Assembly: GCF_030538655.1 (NCBI RefSeq) | Contig: NZ_JAUNTO010000013.1 | Location: 1 to 64,000 of the forward strand | Direction of reading: 5' to 3' | Length of the DNA stretch: 64,000 nt | DNA from: Paracoccus sp. (in: a-proteobacteria) | Lineage (GTDB): Bacteria; Pseudomonadota; Alphaproteobacteria; Rhodobacterales; Rhodobacteraceae | The notes under the pieces: generated by a model | What the model saw: the letters and a program-made list of their open reading frames with translations, nothing else | Told to the model about the DNA's origin: nothing | Databases searched by the model: none | Shown here: one piece after another, positions 19,741 through 28,049 of the stretch | Layout: each line of letters opens with the position of its first letter | How positions within the stretch are numbered: position 1 is the stretch's first letter | Position numbers and translations under genes: made by a program

Positions 19741-21066
19741 ATGACGATGTCTTCAGCCCTCAGCGCAGGTGTTTCGGGTCTTTCGGCCAATGCCATGCGT
19801 CTGGCGACGATTTCCGACAATATCGCCAATTCCTCGACTTATGGCTACAAGCGGGTCGAAACTGAATTTGATGCCATGGTCTTGGTGAAAGGCACTTCGA
19901 CCGGGGTTTATGCTGCGGGGGGGGTGCGGGCCACCTCGCATCGGATCATCGAACAAAATGGCTCATTGATCGGCACGTCCAATCCGCTGGATATTGCAAT
20001 CTCTGGTCGGGGTATGCTGCCTGTCACGACTGCTGTTGCGTTGGACAATAAAATGGCCGATCTGCCCATGCTGATGACCCGCACTGGTAGCTTCCGTCCT
20101 GATGCGAATGGCATTCTCAGAACCGAATCAGGGCTGGTTCTGATGGGCTGGCCAGCCAACAGCGATGGTTCGATTCCGCTGAAACCGCGCGACACAATTA
20201 CCGGTTTGCAGCCGATCAAGATCGACAAGAATCAGACAGCCAGCGATCCGACTCGCAACATCTTTCTTAACATGAATTTGCCTGCGTCAGAAACGCGGGA
20301 TACCGCCTCGGGCGAACCGATCAATATGAGTATTGAATATTTTGGCAATCTTGGCACGTCGGAAACACTGACACTCAGCTTTACCCCGACGATTCCTGAT
20401 GACCCTGGTCTGTCCAATACCTGGCTGGTCGAGATTCGTGATTCTGCGGGTAACCCGCCCGAAGACGTGATCGAGACGCTTCAGATTGTCTTTGACGATG
20501 CTGCTGGCACTGCCGGAACGATTAAAGAGGTGAGGGACAATAACGGGAATGCGCACGGTAATTACGACCCAGACACCGGCAGGCTGAATTTTGACGTGGC
20601 GGGCGGTCCTATGTCGCTGGAAATCGGCAAAATTAACGGAGTAAACGGGATGCGGCAGCTGTCAAGCAGCTTTGCCACAACCAATGTGACCAAGGATGGC
20701 TCGCCGGTGGGGAACCTCGCTTCGGTGGAAATCGATCCAAACGGCCTGATACGCGCAACCTATGATACCGGCTTCATCAAAGTTCTTTATCAGGTTCCGC
20801 TGGCTGATGTGGCAAACCCAAACGGCTTGATTGCCCTTGATGACCAGACCTTCAAGATCTCGCCGACTTCCGGTTCGTTCTTCCTATGGGATGCGGGTGA
20901 TGGCCCGACCGGCGAAGTTGTCGGTTATGCTCGCGAGGAATCAACCACCGATGTTGCCGATGAACTGACCAGTCTGATCGTGACGCAACGGGCCTATTCG
21001 TCGAATGCCAAGGTGATTCAGACGGTGGATGAGATGCTTCAGGAAACCACCAACATCAAGCGTTGA
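19741..21066 (+). CDS. flgE: Flagellar hook protein FlgE
   Basis: A 441-residue axial protein that polymerises into the hook. The N-terminal rod/hook motif is SALSAGVSGLSANAMRLATI (then SDNIANSSTYGYKR), and the C-terminal motif is LTSLIVTQRAYSSNAKVIQT. Both ends form the coiled-coil core of the hook. The central domain has little recognisable sequence, as usual. It is secreted by the flagellar type III apparatus, so no signal peptide is expected. Base composition is less GC-rich than in flanking genes. Confidence 0.92.
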   Translation: MTMSSALSAGVSGLSANAMRLATISDNIANSSTYGYKRVETEFDAMVLVKGTSTGVYAAGGVRATSHRIIEQNGSLIGTSNPLDIAISGRGMLPVTTAVALDNKMADLPMLMTRTGSFRPDANGILRTESGLVLMGWPANSDGSIPLKPRDTITGLQPIKIDKNQTASDPTRNIFLNMNLPASETRDTASGEPINMSIEYFGNLGTSETLTLSFTPTIPDDPGLSNTWLVEIRDSAGNPPEDVIETLQIVFDDAAGTAGTIKEVRDNNGNAHGNYDPDTGRLNFDVAGGPMSLEIGKINGVNGMRQLSSSFATTNVTKDGSPVGNLASVEIDPNGLIRATYDTGFIKVLYQVPLADVANPNGLIALDDQTFKISPTSGSFFLWDAGDGPTGEVVGYAREESTTDVADELTSLIVTQRAYSSNAKVIQTVDEMLQETTNIKR

Positions 21067-21102
21067 TGACCTGCTCCGGGCGTCCGCTGAAAGGAAGAAA
21101 GC

Positions 21103-22557
21103 ATGAACCTTACAAGAGCCTTATCCAACGCGGTGACCGGCCTTCAGGCCAGCGGTCGCGGCACCGAAACAGTGTCGTCGAACCTCGCCAATATCATGAC
21201 GCCGGGCTATGCCCGGCGCGAGATGGCGGTGTCGTCTCAGTCGTGGTCCGGGGGTGTCGGCGGCGTTCATGTGAATGGTATCAACCGGATCGTTAACGAT
21301 ACTTTGGTTGCTGAAAACCGTTCTGCCAGCGGTGCCAAACAAGGGACGATGATTCAGTCCCAATTCCTGACATCAATGGAGAAACTGGTTGGAACTCCGG
21401 GCGAGACGGGTTCCCTTTCATCTGCTCTAAGCGGCTTTCAGACCGCACTGACATCTGCGGCTTCTCGCCCGGATGATGATGTTCGTCTGACACAGGTCGT
21501 GTCTGCTGCGACGACATTGGCACGACAACTGAACGCCATTGGTGATGGCATTCAGGCTGCCCGCGCTGCTGCGGATCAACAGATTGCTGCCGATGTCGCT
21601 AATTTGAACGCCGATTTGGAGCGGGTGGCCGAACTGAACCGCCGTATTTCCACAGTAGGGAGCAGCGGTGCCGAAACTCTGTCAATGGAGGATGAGCGTC
21701 AGACCATCATTGACCGCATTTCGGCCATTATTCCGGTTCAACAGGTCGAGCGTCCCGGAAATAAACTGGCTCTTTTCGCAACGGGTGGAGCTATCCTTCT
21801 GGATGGAAGCAAACCTGCGCATTTTGAGTTTACGGCAGCCGGTCAAATCTCGGCCGATATGACGGTGGATGGCGGGCAGCTTGGAGTGCTGTCGGTGGAC
21901 GGCCACCAGATTTCTTCAGCCAGAATGACAATGCTGGGCGGCGGCACACTGATTGCTTCTTTCTCGGTGCGAGACGAATTAGCGCCGCAATTGCAGCGTG
22001 AAATCGACGCAATCGCGCTGGATTTGCATGATCGGCTGGCCAGCAAGGTTGTTGATCCTACGCTTGACAATAATCCCGGATTTTTTACGGATAACGGCGA
22101 GGCTGCGTCTCTGGCTTCGATTGGTGGCCTGTCGTCACGTATCCGCATCAATCCTGCAATCAACCCTGCTAATGGTGGGGAGGTGTGGAAGGTTCGTGAC
22201 GGTCTTGGTGCCACCGCGCCGGGTAGTGTGGGTGATGGCCGTCTGCTGGATCGGATCAGTACCGCGCTGACGGAACCGAAAACAATGTCGGATGCCGCGA
22301 CTTTTGCAGGGCAAGGCGGTCTGGATGATTTCTCAGGCCAGTTTTCGTCCCGCTTGGGAACACGCCGTATCGCGGCGGATGCAGAACTGGCAGTCAGAAA
22401 TGCGCGATCAACCACACTGTCCATGCGGTTGATGGCTGATGGCGTGGATAGTGACGCTGAAATGCGTCGGCTTCTACAATATGAACATGCCTATTCTGCC
22501 AATGCCAAAGTCATCCAGACCATCGATGATATGCTGAAAACCCTGCTGAGTATCTGA
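21103..22557 (+). CDS. flgK: Flagellar hook-associated protein 1
   Basis: A 484-residue hook-filament junction protein. N-terminal ALSNAVTGLQASGRGTETVS, then SNLANIMTPGYARRE, and C-terminal LLQYEHAYSANAKVIQTIDD are FlgK signatures and resemble FlgE at both ends, as expected for the axial family. It starts 36 bases after flgE, with AAGGAAG before the ATG, and ends one base before flgL. Confidence 0.92.
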   Translation: MNLTRALSNAVTGLQASGRGTETVSSNLANIMTPGYARREMAVSSQSWSGGVGGVHVNGINRIVNDTLVAENRSASGAKQGTMIQSQFLTSMEKLVGTPGETGSLSSALSGFQTALTSAASRPDDDVRLTQVVSAATTLARQLNAIGDGIQAARAAADQQIAADVANLNADLERVAELNRRISTVGSSGAETLSMEDERQTIIDRISAIIPVQQVERPGNKLALFATGGAILLDGSKPAHFEFTAAGQISADMTVDGGQLGVLSVDGHQISSARMTMLGGGTLIASFSVRDELAPQLQREIDAIALDLHDRLASKVVDPTLDNNPGFFTDNGEAASLASIGGLSSRIRINPAINPANGGEVWKVRDGLGATAPGSVGDGRLLDRISTALTEPKTMSDAATFAGQGGLDDFSGQFSSRLGTRRIAADAELAVRNARSTTLSMRLMADGVDSDAEMRRLLQYEHAYSANAKVIQTIDDMLKTLLSI

Positions 22558-22558
22558 T

Positions 22559-23575
22559 ATGAGCATCAATTCTATCGGCGATAATGCCCGCGCCTATGCA
22601 TTGCAAAACGCAACAAACCGGTTGAAGTCAACGATTGACGTTCTTTCATCAGAATTGAACAGTGGGAAAGTGGCCGATATTACCCAGCGCGTGCGTAGCA
22701 ACCTTCAACCTCTTCATCACATCGAAAGCCGAGCTGATATATTGCAGCAGTTCAAGCTGAACTCTGCTGAAATCACTGCGCAGGTTGATATTATGCAAGC
22801 CGTATTGGGTGATGTGCATTCTAAAGTGGAAAAGTTAGGGGTGTCGCTGATGGCAGTGGTGGTTGCGGACTCGCCCCAGGTTGTTTCCACTCATTCTCAC
22901 GAAGCCTCGCAGGCATTCCAGTCGGCTATTGCCCAACTTAATACGAGTGTTGCGGGGGTTCATATCTTCAGTGGTATCGAAACGGATCATGCGCCTCTGG
23001 TGTCGGCCGACCGTATTCTTGCCGAGATTGAGGTGGTTGTTTCTGGTGCCACCTCTGCTGCAGAGGTGAATGCACTTTTGGATGACTGGTTCTCAGCCCC
23101 GGCTGGGGAGGATGGTTTTCTGGACTTTGCCTATTCCGGGTCGCAAGGCGCCTCGCGGCAAGTTCGGGTGTCAGAATATGATAAAGCCGTAGTTGATATT
23201 GACGCAAGCCACCCGGCGCTGCGTGATACACTTAAGTTCATGGCGCTGGGGGCGCTTGTCAATCGTGGCGTTCTTTCCGAATCGCCATCGGATCAGCGGG
23301 AAATACTCCGCCTCTCTGGTGCTGGACTGCTGAACAACGGTGCTGATGTCGTTGGGCTGCGCAGTAAATTGGGGCTGACCCAGCAACAAATAGAAACGAC
23401 GTATACACAAAATGCCAGTGCATTGGCCACATACGAAATTGCGCGCAATGATATAATTTCTGCTGACCCATTTGCGACCTCTACTGCTTTGATGGAGGCT
23501 CAGACTCAATTGGAAACCCTTTACACGCTGACCTCGCGCCTGTCGAACCTCAAGCTTGTGGATTACCTGCGGTGA
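22559..23575 (+). CDS. flgL: Flagellar hook-associated protein 3 / flagellin-like
   Basis: A 338-residue protein with flagellin-type helical ends: ALQNATNRLKSTIDVLSSEL at the N terminus and MEAQTQLETLYTLTSRLSNL at the C terminus. It would be the second junction protein between hook and filament. It starts one base after the flgK stop and its own stop overlaps the flgI start, so flgK, flgL and flgI are tightly coupled. Codon use is noticeably A/T-richer than the window average. Confidence 0.85.
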   Translation: MSINSIGDNARAYALQNATNRLKSTIDVLSSELNSGKVADITQRVRSNLQPLHHIESRADILQQFKLNSAEITAQVDIMQAVLGDVHSKVEKLGVSLMAVVVADSPQVVSTHSHEASQAFQSAIAQLNTSVAGVHIFSGIETDHAPLVSADRILAEIEVVVSGATSAAEVNALLDDWFSAPAGEDGFLDFAYSGSQGASRQVRVSEYDKAVVDIDASHPALRDTLKFMALGALVNRGVLSESPSDQREILRLSGAGLLNNGADVVGLRSKLGLTQQQIETTYTQNASALATYEIARNDIISADPFATSTALMEAQTQLETLYTLTSRLSNLKLVDYLR

Positions 23576-24672
23576 AAAAACTGATTGCGCTTCTTGCTGT
23601 TGTCTTGCTTCCTGCTTTTGCTTCGGCCGCTCCGGTTCGGATCAAGGATCTTGCGAACTTTGATGGCGTTCGCGGCAATGATTTAGTTGGTTATGGCCTT
23701 GTTGTGGGGCTTGATGGAACTGGCGACAGTTTTCGAAATGCCCCATTTGCCGAAGATATACTGGCTGGCCTGTTAGAGAGGCTTGGGGTAAATGTCTCTG
23801 ATGATGCTTTGCGTTCCAAAAATGTTGCTGCTGTTATTGTGACGGCGGATTTGCCGCCTTTTGCCCGCGCTGGCAGTCGTGTGGATGTGAATGTTGCCAC
23901 GATTGGCGATGCAAAAAGTCTGCTGGGTGGAACGCTGGTGATGACGCCCCTTAAGGCGGCGGATGGAAATATCTATGCTGTCGCGCAGGGGTCGATTATT
24001 TCGGGTGGCGTTGCTGCTTCGGGGCAGGCTGCCCGTGTCGTTGAAGGAGTGCCGACTGCTGGTACAATTCCGGTTGGCGCGCGGGTGGAGCGAGAGGTGG
24101 ATTTCAATTTCTCAGAAATTCAGGATATTCGAATTGCGTTACGGAATGCAGATTTTACGACGGCGGTTCTGATCGAGGATGCGATCAACAAAGATTTTGG
24201 AAACCGTATTGCGCGCACTGATGATAGCGGCACAGTCTCTGTTGACTTCCAACGGCTTGGCGCAGTCAATCCCGCGCGTGTTCTTGCGCGAATTGAAAAT
24301 CTCACCGTTGAGCCACAGGATAAAGCTAAGGTTGTCATTGACCACAGGTCGGGAACCATTGTTATGGGGAATAATGTGCGTATCTCGCGCGTGGCCGTGT
24401 CGCAGGGTAATTTGACGCTCAAAGTGGCAGAAACGCCAGTCGTATCGCAACCGAACCCGTTTGCTGCCGGCCAGACCGTAGTGGTCCCGCGGACGAATGT
24501 CGAACTTACCAATGAACCCGGAATTGGCTTTGCTGAAGTGTCTGGCGAAACCTCCCTTTCCGAAGTGGTTGCAGGGCTGAATGCACTTGGCGTTCGTCCG
24601 CGAGAAATGATTGATATTCTCAAGTCAATCCATGGTGCTGGTGCGTTACATGCTGAATTGTTGGTTCAATAA
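23572..24672 (+). CDS. flgI: Flagellar P-ring protein FlgI
   Basis: A 366-residue periplasmic protein that forms the P ring around the flagellar rod. Signal peptide MKKLIALLAVVLLPAFASA is followed by the family hallmark VRIKDLANFDGVRGNDLVGY and GLVVGLDGTGDS. The C-terminal LNALGVRPREMIDILKSIHGAGALHAEL is also diagnostic. The start is GTG at 23572, overlapping the flgL TGA (GTGA). It ends the cluster: the next gene is convergent and unrelated. Confidence 0.95.
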   Translation: MKKLIALLAVVLLPAFASAAPVRIKDLANFDGVRGNDLVGYGLVVGLDGTGDSFRNAPFAEDILAGLLERLGVNVSDDALRSKNVAAVIVTADLPPFARAGSRVDVNVATIGDAKSLLGGTLVMTPLKAADGNIYAVAQGSIISGGVAASGQAARVVEGVPTAGTIPVGARVEREVDFNFSEIQDIRIALRNADFTTAVLIEDAINKDFGNRIARTDDSGTVSVDFQRLGAVNPARVLARIENLTVEPQDKAKVVIDHRSGTIVMGNNVRISRVAVSQGNLTLKVAETPVVSQPNPFAAGQTVVVPRTNVELTNEPGIGFAEVSGETSLSEVVAGLNALGVRPREMIDILKSIHGAGALHAELLVQ

Positions 24673-24683
24673 GGGCGAAGATA

Positions 24684-25064
24684 CTATTGCCCCTCAATTT
24701 GCCGCCGCCCCAGAAGACGTAGAACAATATTGCGTCCTGCACGCAGCACCGGATAGGCCAGCCATGCGCGCCTTGGTGTGGCAAAAAACCAGGGCAGAAC
24801 CTTCCATGGTCCGCGGGGTGGCGATAGGGCCAACAGCAGTGCCATAGCATCGGCCCCGAACAATACTCTGCCATTGTGACGCACGGCCATCCCTTGGTTC
24901 AGGTCCAGTCCGGCGCCGATTTCGGTAACGCGCGGATCGGTGCCGCGTGCGTCGATCAGCGCCACTTCGCCAAGGCGGCGCAATGCCACAACACGGGTGA
25001 AATCGGTGCAAAAAGGGCACTCACCATCATAGACAATCTCGATCAATGCAGTTTTTTGGGTCAT
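24684..25064 (-). CDS. DCC/DUF393-family thiol-disulfide oxidoreductase-like protein
   Basis: A 126-residue protein with the family N-terminal motif VYDGECPFCTDF (a CxxC in a thioredoxin-like fold), a central GADAMALLLAL and a hydrophobic C-terminal half (VLPWFFATPRRAWLAYPVLR). The cysteine pair suggests redox chemistry, though the enzymatic role of DUF393 is not settled. It is transcribed divergently from the VKGC/HTTM-like membrane protein at 25124. In other bacteria these two domain types are neighbours or fused, which argues for a shared function. Confidence 0.85.
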   Translation of the reverse strand: MTQKTALIEIVYDGECPFCTDFTRVVALRRLGEVALIDARGTDPRVTEIGAGLDLNQGMAVRHNGRVLFGADAMALLLALSPPRGPWKVLPWFFATPRRAWLAYPVLRAGRNIVLRLLGRRQIEGQ

Positions 25065-25123
25065 GACCGGAATAACGTGTCACGACCGCCGTAATTCCAC
25101 CAGCACAAAGAATGGAGGACATA

Positions 25124-26500
25124 ATGAAGCGCCTGTCACAACCTGTGTCGATCCAGTCACTGGCTGCGTTCAGGTTTTTCTTTGGCGCTTTGTTGGTCTG
25201 GGATTGCTGGCGGTTCATCCATCATGACCGGATCAGCCGCTACTGGGTCGAACCCGAAATCCTGTTCCCCTATCCCGGATTCGGCTGGCTCAAGCCTTTG
25301 CCTGAACCCTATATCCACTGGTTGTGGCTTGCCATGGGCGCGGCGGCGTTGTGCGTGATGGTGGGGTTGTTTTATCGCGTTGCAATCGTCATTTTGGTGG
25401 CGGTGTTCGCCTATTTCTTCTTGCTCGACCGGGCCGAATACCTGAATCACTTCTACCTTGTGATCTTGTTCGGCATCCTGCTGATCTTCATGCCCGCATC
25501 TCGCGGCTATTCTCTGGACGCCATGCTCCGGCCTCGACAGCGGGGCGAGACAGTCGCCTATGCCGCGCCGTTTATGCTTAAGGCGCAGATGGAAATCATG
25601 CTGGTCTATGCCGGGTTGGTCAAGCTGACGCCCGACTGGCTGGCCGGGCAACCGCTGGAAATCTGGCTGCGAGAGGTTGCTGATCCCGGCCCGTTCGGTT
25701 TCCTGTTTCAGTATGATGTCTTCTTTCCAATCATCAGCTGGATGGTGATCGCCCTGCATGTTTTGGGGGCACCATTGCTGCTGTGGGAGCGAACCCGATT
25801 GGCCGTGTTTCTGATCTATTGCGTTTTCCACATCTCGAACAGTTTTTACTTTAATATCGGTATTTTTCCTTGGATGACCATCGCGGCATCGACCATCTTC
25901 TTTGCCTCGGACTGGCCGCAACGCCTGGCGCGCTGGCTGCTGGCGTGGTTTCAGCCGCTGCCGCCGATGCCTGTGCTCGGGCCGCAACCGGCTCGCCCGC
26001 TGCCTGCCGCGCTGTTGATCGCGATGGGGGCATGGCTGACGGTGCAGGTTGCTTTGCCGGTGCGCGGGGTTCTTTTCCCTGACAGTGAAATTCGCTGGTC
26101 GGGTGAAGGTCATCGCTTCAGTTGGCGGATGCGTATTTATGACCGCGAGGCATTTGGCACGTTCTTTGTTACGGCCCCCGGTGCTGGCGGGGCCGAGCAG
26201 GTCTGGGTGGTTGACCCTACCGACCACCTCAGCCCGCGGCAGGCAGACAAGATGCTGGTGCGGGCCGACCTGATCCACGCTTTTGCGCTGGCACTGAAGG
26301 ACAAGTGGGCCAAGGCCGGTCATGGCGACGTCGCGGTTTTTGCCGATGTGCAGAAATCCCTGAACGGCCGCCCGTTTCAGACCTTCATCGACCCGACCGT
26401 TGATCTGACTCAAGTGCGCCCCCACCCCTTGCGCAGTAACGAATGGGTGCGTCCGCTGGAAATCGCGACATGGGGGGCCAGCAACGGTCATGGCGGCTGA
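25124..26500 (+). CDS. HTTM / vitamin K-dependent gamma-carboxylase-like membrane protein
   Basis: A 458-residue protein with a membrane N-terminal half (about six to eight helices to residue ~300) and a soluble C-terminal domain. The N-terminal QSLAAFRFFFGALLVWDCWRF, the DRAEYLNHFYLVILFGILL stretch and ISNSFYFNIGIFPWM are typical of the bacterial HTTM family related to vitamin K-dependent carboxylases. The C-terminal part contains WSGEGHRFSWRMR, also seen in that family. The ATG at 25124 is chosen for GGAGG seven bases upstream; an earlier ATG lies inside that sequence. The substrate is unknown; carboxylation of glutamate is unproven for these bacterial proteins. Confidence 0.8.
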   Translation: MKRLSQPVSIQSLAAFRFFFGALLVWDCWRFIHHDRISRYWVEPEILFPYPGFGWLKPLPEPYIHWLWLAMGAAALCVMVGLFYRVAIVILVAVFAYFFLLDRAEYLNHFYLVILFGILLIFMPASRGYSLDAMLRPRQRGETVAYAAPFMLKAQMEIMLVYAGLVKLTPDWLAGQPLEIWLREVADPGPFGFLFQYDVFFPIISWMVIALHVLGAPLLLWERTRLAVFLIYCVFHISNSFYFNIGIFPWMTIAASTIFFASDWPQRLARWLLAWFQPLPPMPVLGPQPARPLPAALLIAMGAWLTVQVALPVRGVLFPDSEIRWSGEGHRFSWRMRIYDREAFGTFFVTAPGAGGAEQVWVVDPTDHLSPRQADKMLVRADLIHAFALALKDKWAKAGHGDVAVFADVQKSLNGRPFQTFIDPTVDLTQVRPHPLRSNEWVRPLEIATWGASNGHGG

Positions 26501-26509
26501 CCGGTCATG

Positions 26510-26535
26510 TCTTTTGGTTGCAAATATCCCACGGG
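26510..26535 (-). repeat. Copy of dispersed intergenic motif
   Basis: On the minus strand it reads GTGGGATATTTGCAACCAAA followed by AGA. It lies between the VKGC-like gene and hisH. Confidence 0.55.
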
Positions 26536-26621
26536 ATGGAGCGAATCAGAAAAAGGTCCAGTGGACCGTTCACTGCGGAACCGAGGTGTGCCCCGGCTTT
26601 GAGCAGCGCATCAACGTCGCG

Positions 26622-27251
26622 CTAAACCTGCCAGCGCAGGAAATTCGCAATGATCTGCAAGCCGACGCCTTGTGATTTCTCGGGGTGGAACTGCGTGCCC
26701 ACGATATTGTCACGCCCGACCACTGCCGTCACGGCCCCGCCGTAATCCGCCGTTGCCAGTAAATGTGCCGGATCGGCTACCCGAAACTGCCAGCTATGCA
26801 CGAAATAGGCGTGATCGCCGGTCGCGATGCCATCCAGAACCGGATGCGGGTGTAGCACGGCCAGATCGTTCCAGCCCATATGCGGCACCTTCAGGTCCGG
26901 CGCGTCAATGGCGACGATCTCCCCTCCGATCCAGCCAAGGCCGCGGGTCTCGCGGTATTCATGCCCGACATCGGCCAGCATCTGCATTCCCACGCAGATC
27001 CCCAAAAACGGCACGCCGCCACGGATCACCCGTTCATGCAGCGCCTCGACCATGCCGGGCACGGCATCCAGCGCGGCGCGACAGGCCGGAAAGGCACCGT
27101 CGCCCGGCAGAATGATACGGTCGGCGCGGCGCACCACATCGGGATCAGAGGTGACAATCACCTCGGCCCCGGCGTCGCGCCCCATCAATTGCACCGCTTT
27201 TTCGGCCGAATGCAGGTTGCCGCTGTCATAATCGACCAGCGCCACCCGCAT
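26622..27251 (-). CDS. hisH: Imidazole glycerol phosphate synthase, glutaminase subunit
   Basis: A 209-residue class I glutamine amidotransferase that supplies ammonia to HisF in histidine synthesis. The N-terminal VDYDSGNLHS, the nucleophile cysteine in FLGICVGMQML and the His/Glu pair in GTQFHPEKSQG are all present. The ATG at 27251 overlaps the hisB stop (ATGA). hisA and hisF are not in the immediate downstream DNA here. Confidence 0.96.
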   Translation of the reverse strand: MRVALVDYDSGNLHSAEKAVQLMGRDAGAEVIVTSDPDVVRRADRIILPGDGAFPACRAALDAVPGMVEALHERVIRGGVPFLGICVGMQMLADVGHEYRETRGLGWIGGEIVAIDAPDLKVPHMGWNDLAVLHPHPVLDGIATGDHAYFVHSWQFRVADPAHLLATADYGGAVTAVVGRDNIVGTQFHPEKSQGVGLQIIANFLRWQV

Positions 27252-27835
27252 CACAGCGCCCCCTTGGTCGAGGGCAGGGCGTCGTTGCGCGGGTCAGGCT
27301 CGACCGCTTCGCGCAGGGCGCGGGCGACGGCCTTGAAGGCGGCCTCGGCGATGTGGTGCGAATTGAACCCGTGCAGCCGGTCCACATGCAGGGTGATCCC
27401 GCCATGCGTGGACAGCGCCTGAAAAAACTCGCGCACCAGTTCGACGTCAAAGCTGCCGATCTTGTGCGTCGGGAAATCCACATTCCACACCAGATAGGGC
27501 CGCCCCGACAGGTCCAGCGCCGCCCGAACCAGCGTGTCATCCATCGCCAGATGAAACGCGCCATAGCGGCGGATACCCTTTTTGTCGCCCAAAGCCCGCG
27601 CCAAAGCCTGACCGAGCGCGATGCCGGTATCCTCGACGGTGTGGTGGTCGTCGATGTGCAGATCGCCGTCCGCCCGCACAGTCAGGTCGATCAGCGAATG
27701 CCGCGACAGCTGATCCAGCATATGGTCAAAAAAACCGATGCCCGTCTGATTGTCATAAACCCCGGTGCCGTCGAGGTTTACCGTAACCTCGATCCGGGTC
27801 TCGGCGGTGCTGCGGGAAATGGTCGCTGTGCGCAT
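27251..27835 (-). CDS. hisB: Imidazoleglycerol-phosphate dehydratase
   Basis: A 194-residue enzyme that dehydrates imidazole-glycerol phosphate to imidazole-acetol phosphate. Metal-binding sequences are [30 protein letters not shown] and the mirrored [17 protein letters not shown]. It is the monofunctional form without the phosphatase domain. The start at 27835 begins [10 protein letters not shown], the usual N terminus; the open frame upstream is not family-like. It is first of the hisB-hisH pair. Confidence 0.97.
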   Translation of the reverse strand: MRTATISRSTAETRIEVTVNLDGTGVYDNQTGIGFFDHMLDQLSRHSLIDLTVRADGDLHIDDHHTVEDTGIALGQALARALGDKKGIRRYGAFHLAMDDTLVRAALDLSGRPYLVWNVDFPTHKIGSFDVELVREFFQALSTHGGITLHVDRLHGFNSHHIAEAAFKAVARALREAVEPDPRNDALPSTKGAL

Positions 27836-28049
27836 CCGTTCATCCTTTATCTCTGCCCGTTCTTTAGCCCGGCAGACCCCGCGCGCCAAGATCAAGCGCG
27901 GATTCGTCGCATCTGTCTTGGCTCTGGTCGGTTCTGGTGGACAATGCCGGGGTGGCCGCCCTCATATTTCTGTGATACGCCCCGGCGCTTCTGTGGCCAA
28001 GGCCGCCGTCCGACCGACCGATCACAGCAACTGCGCGAAAGGAAAGAGG

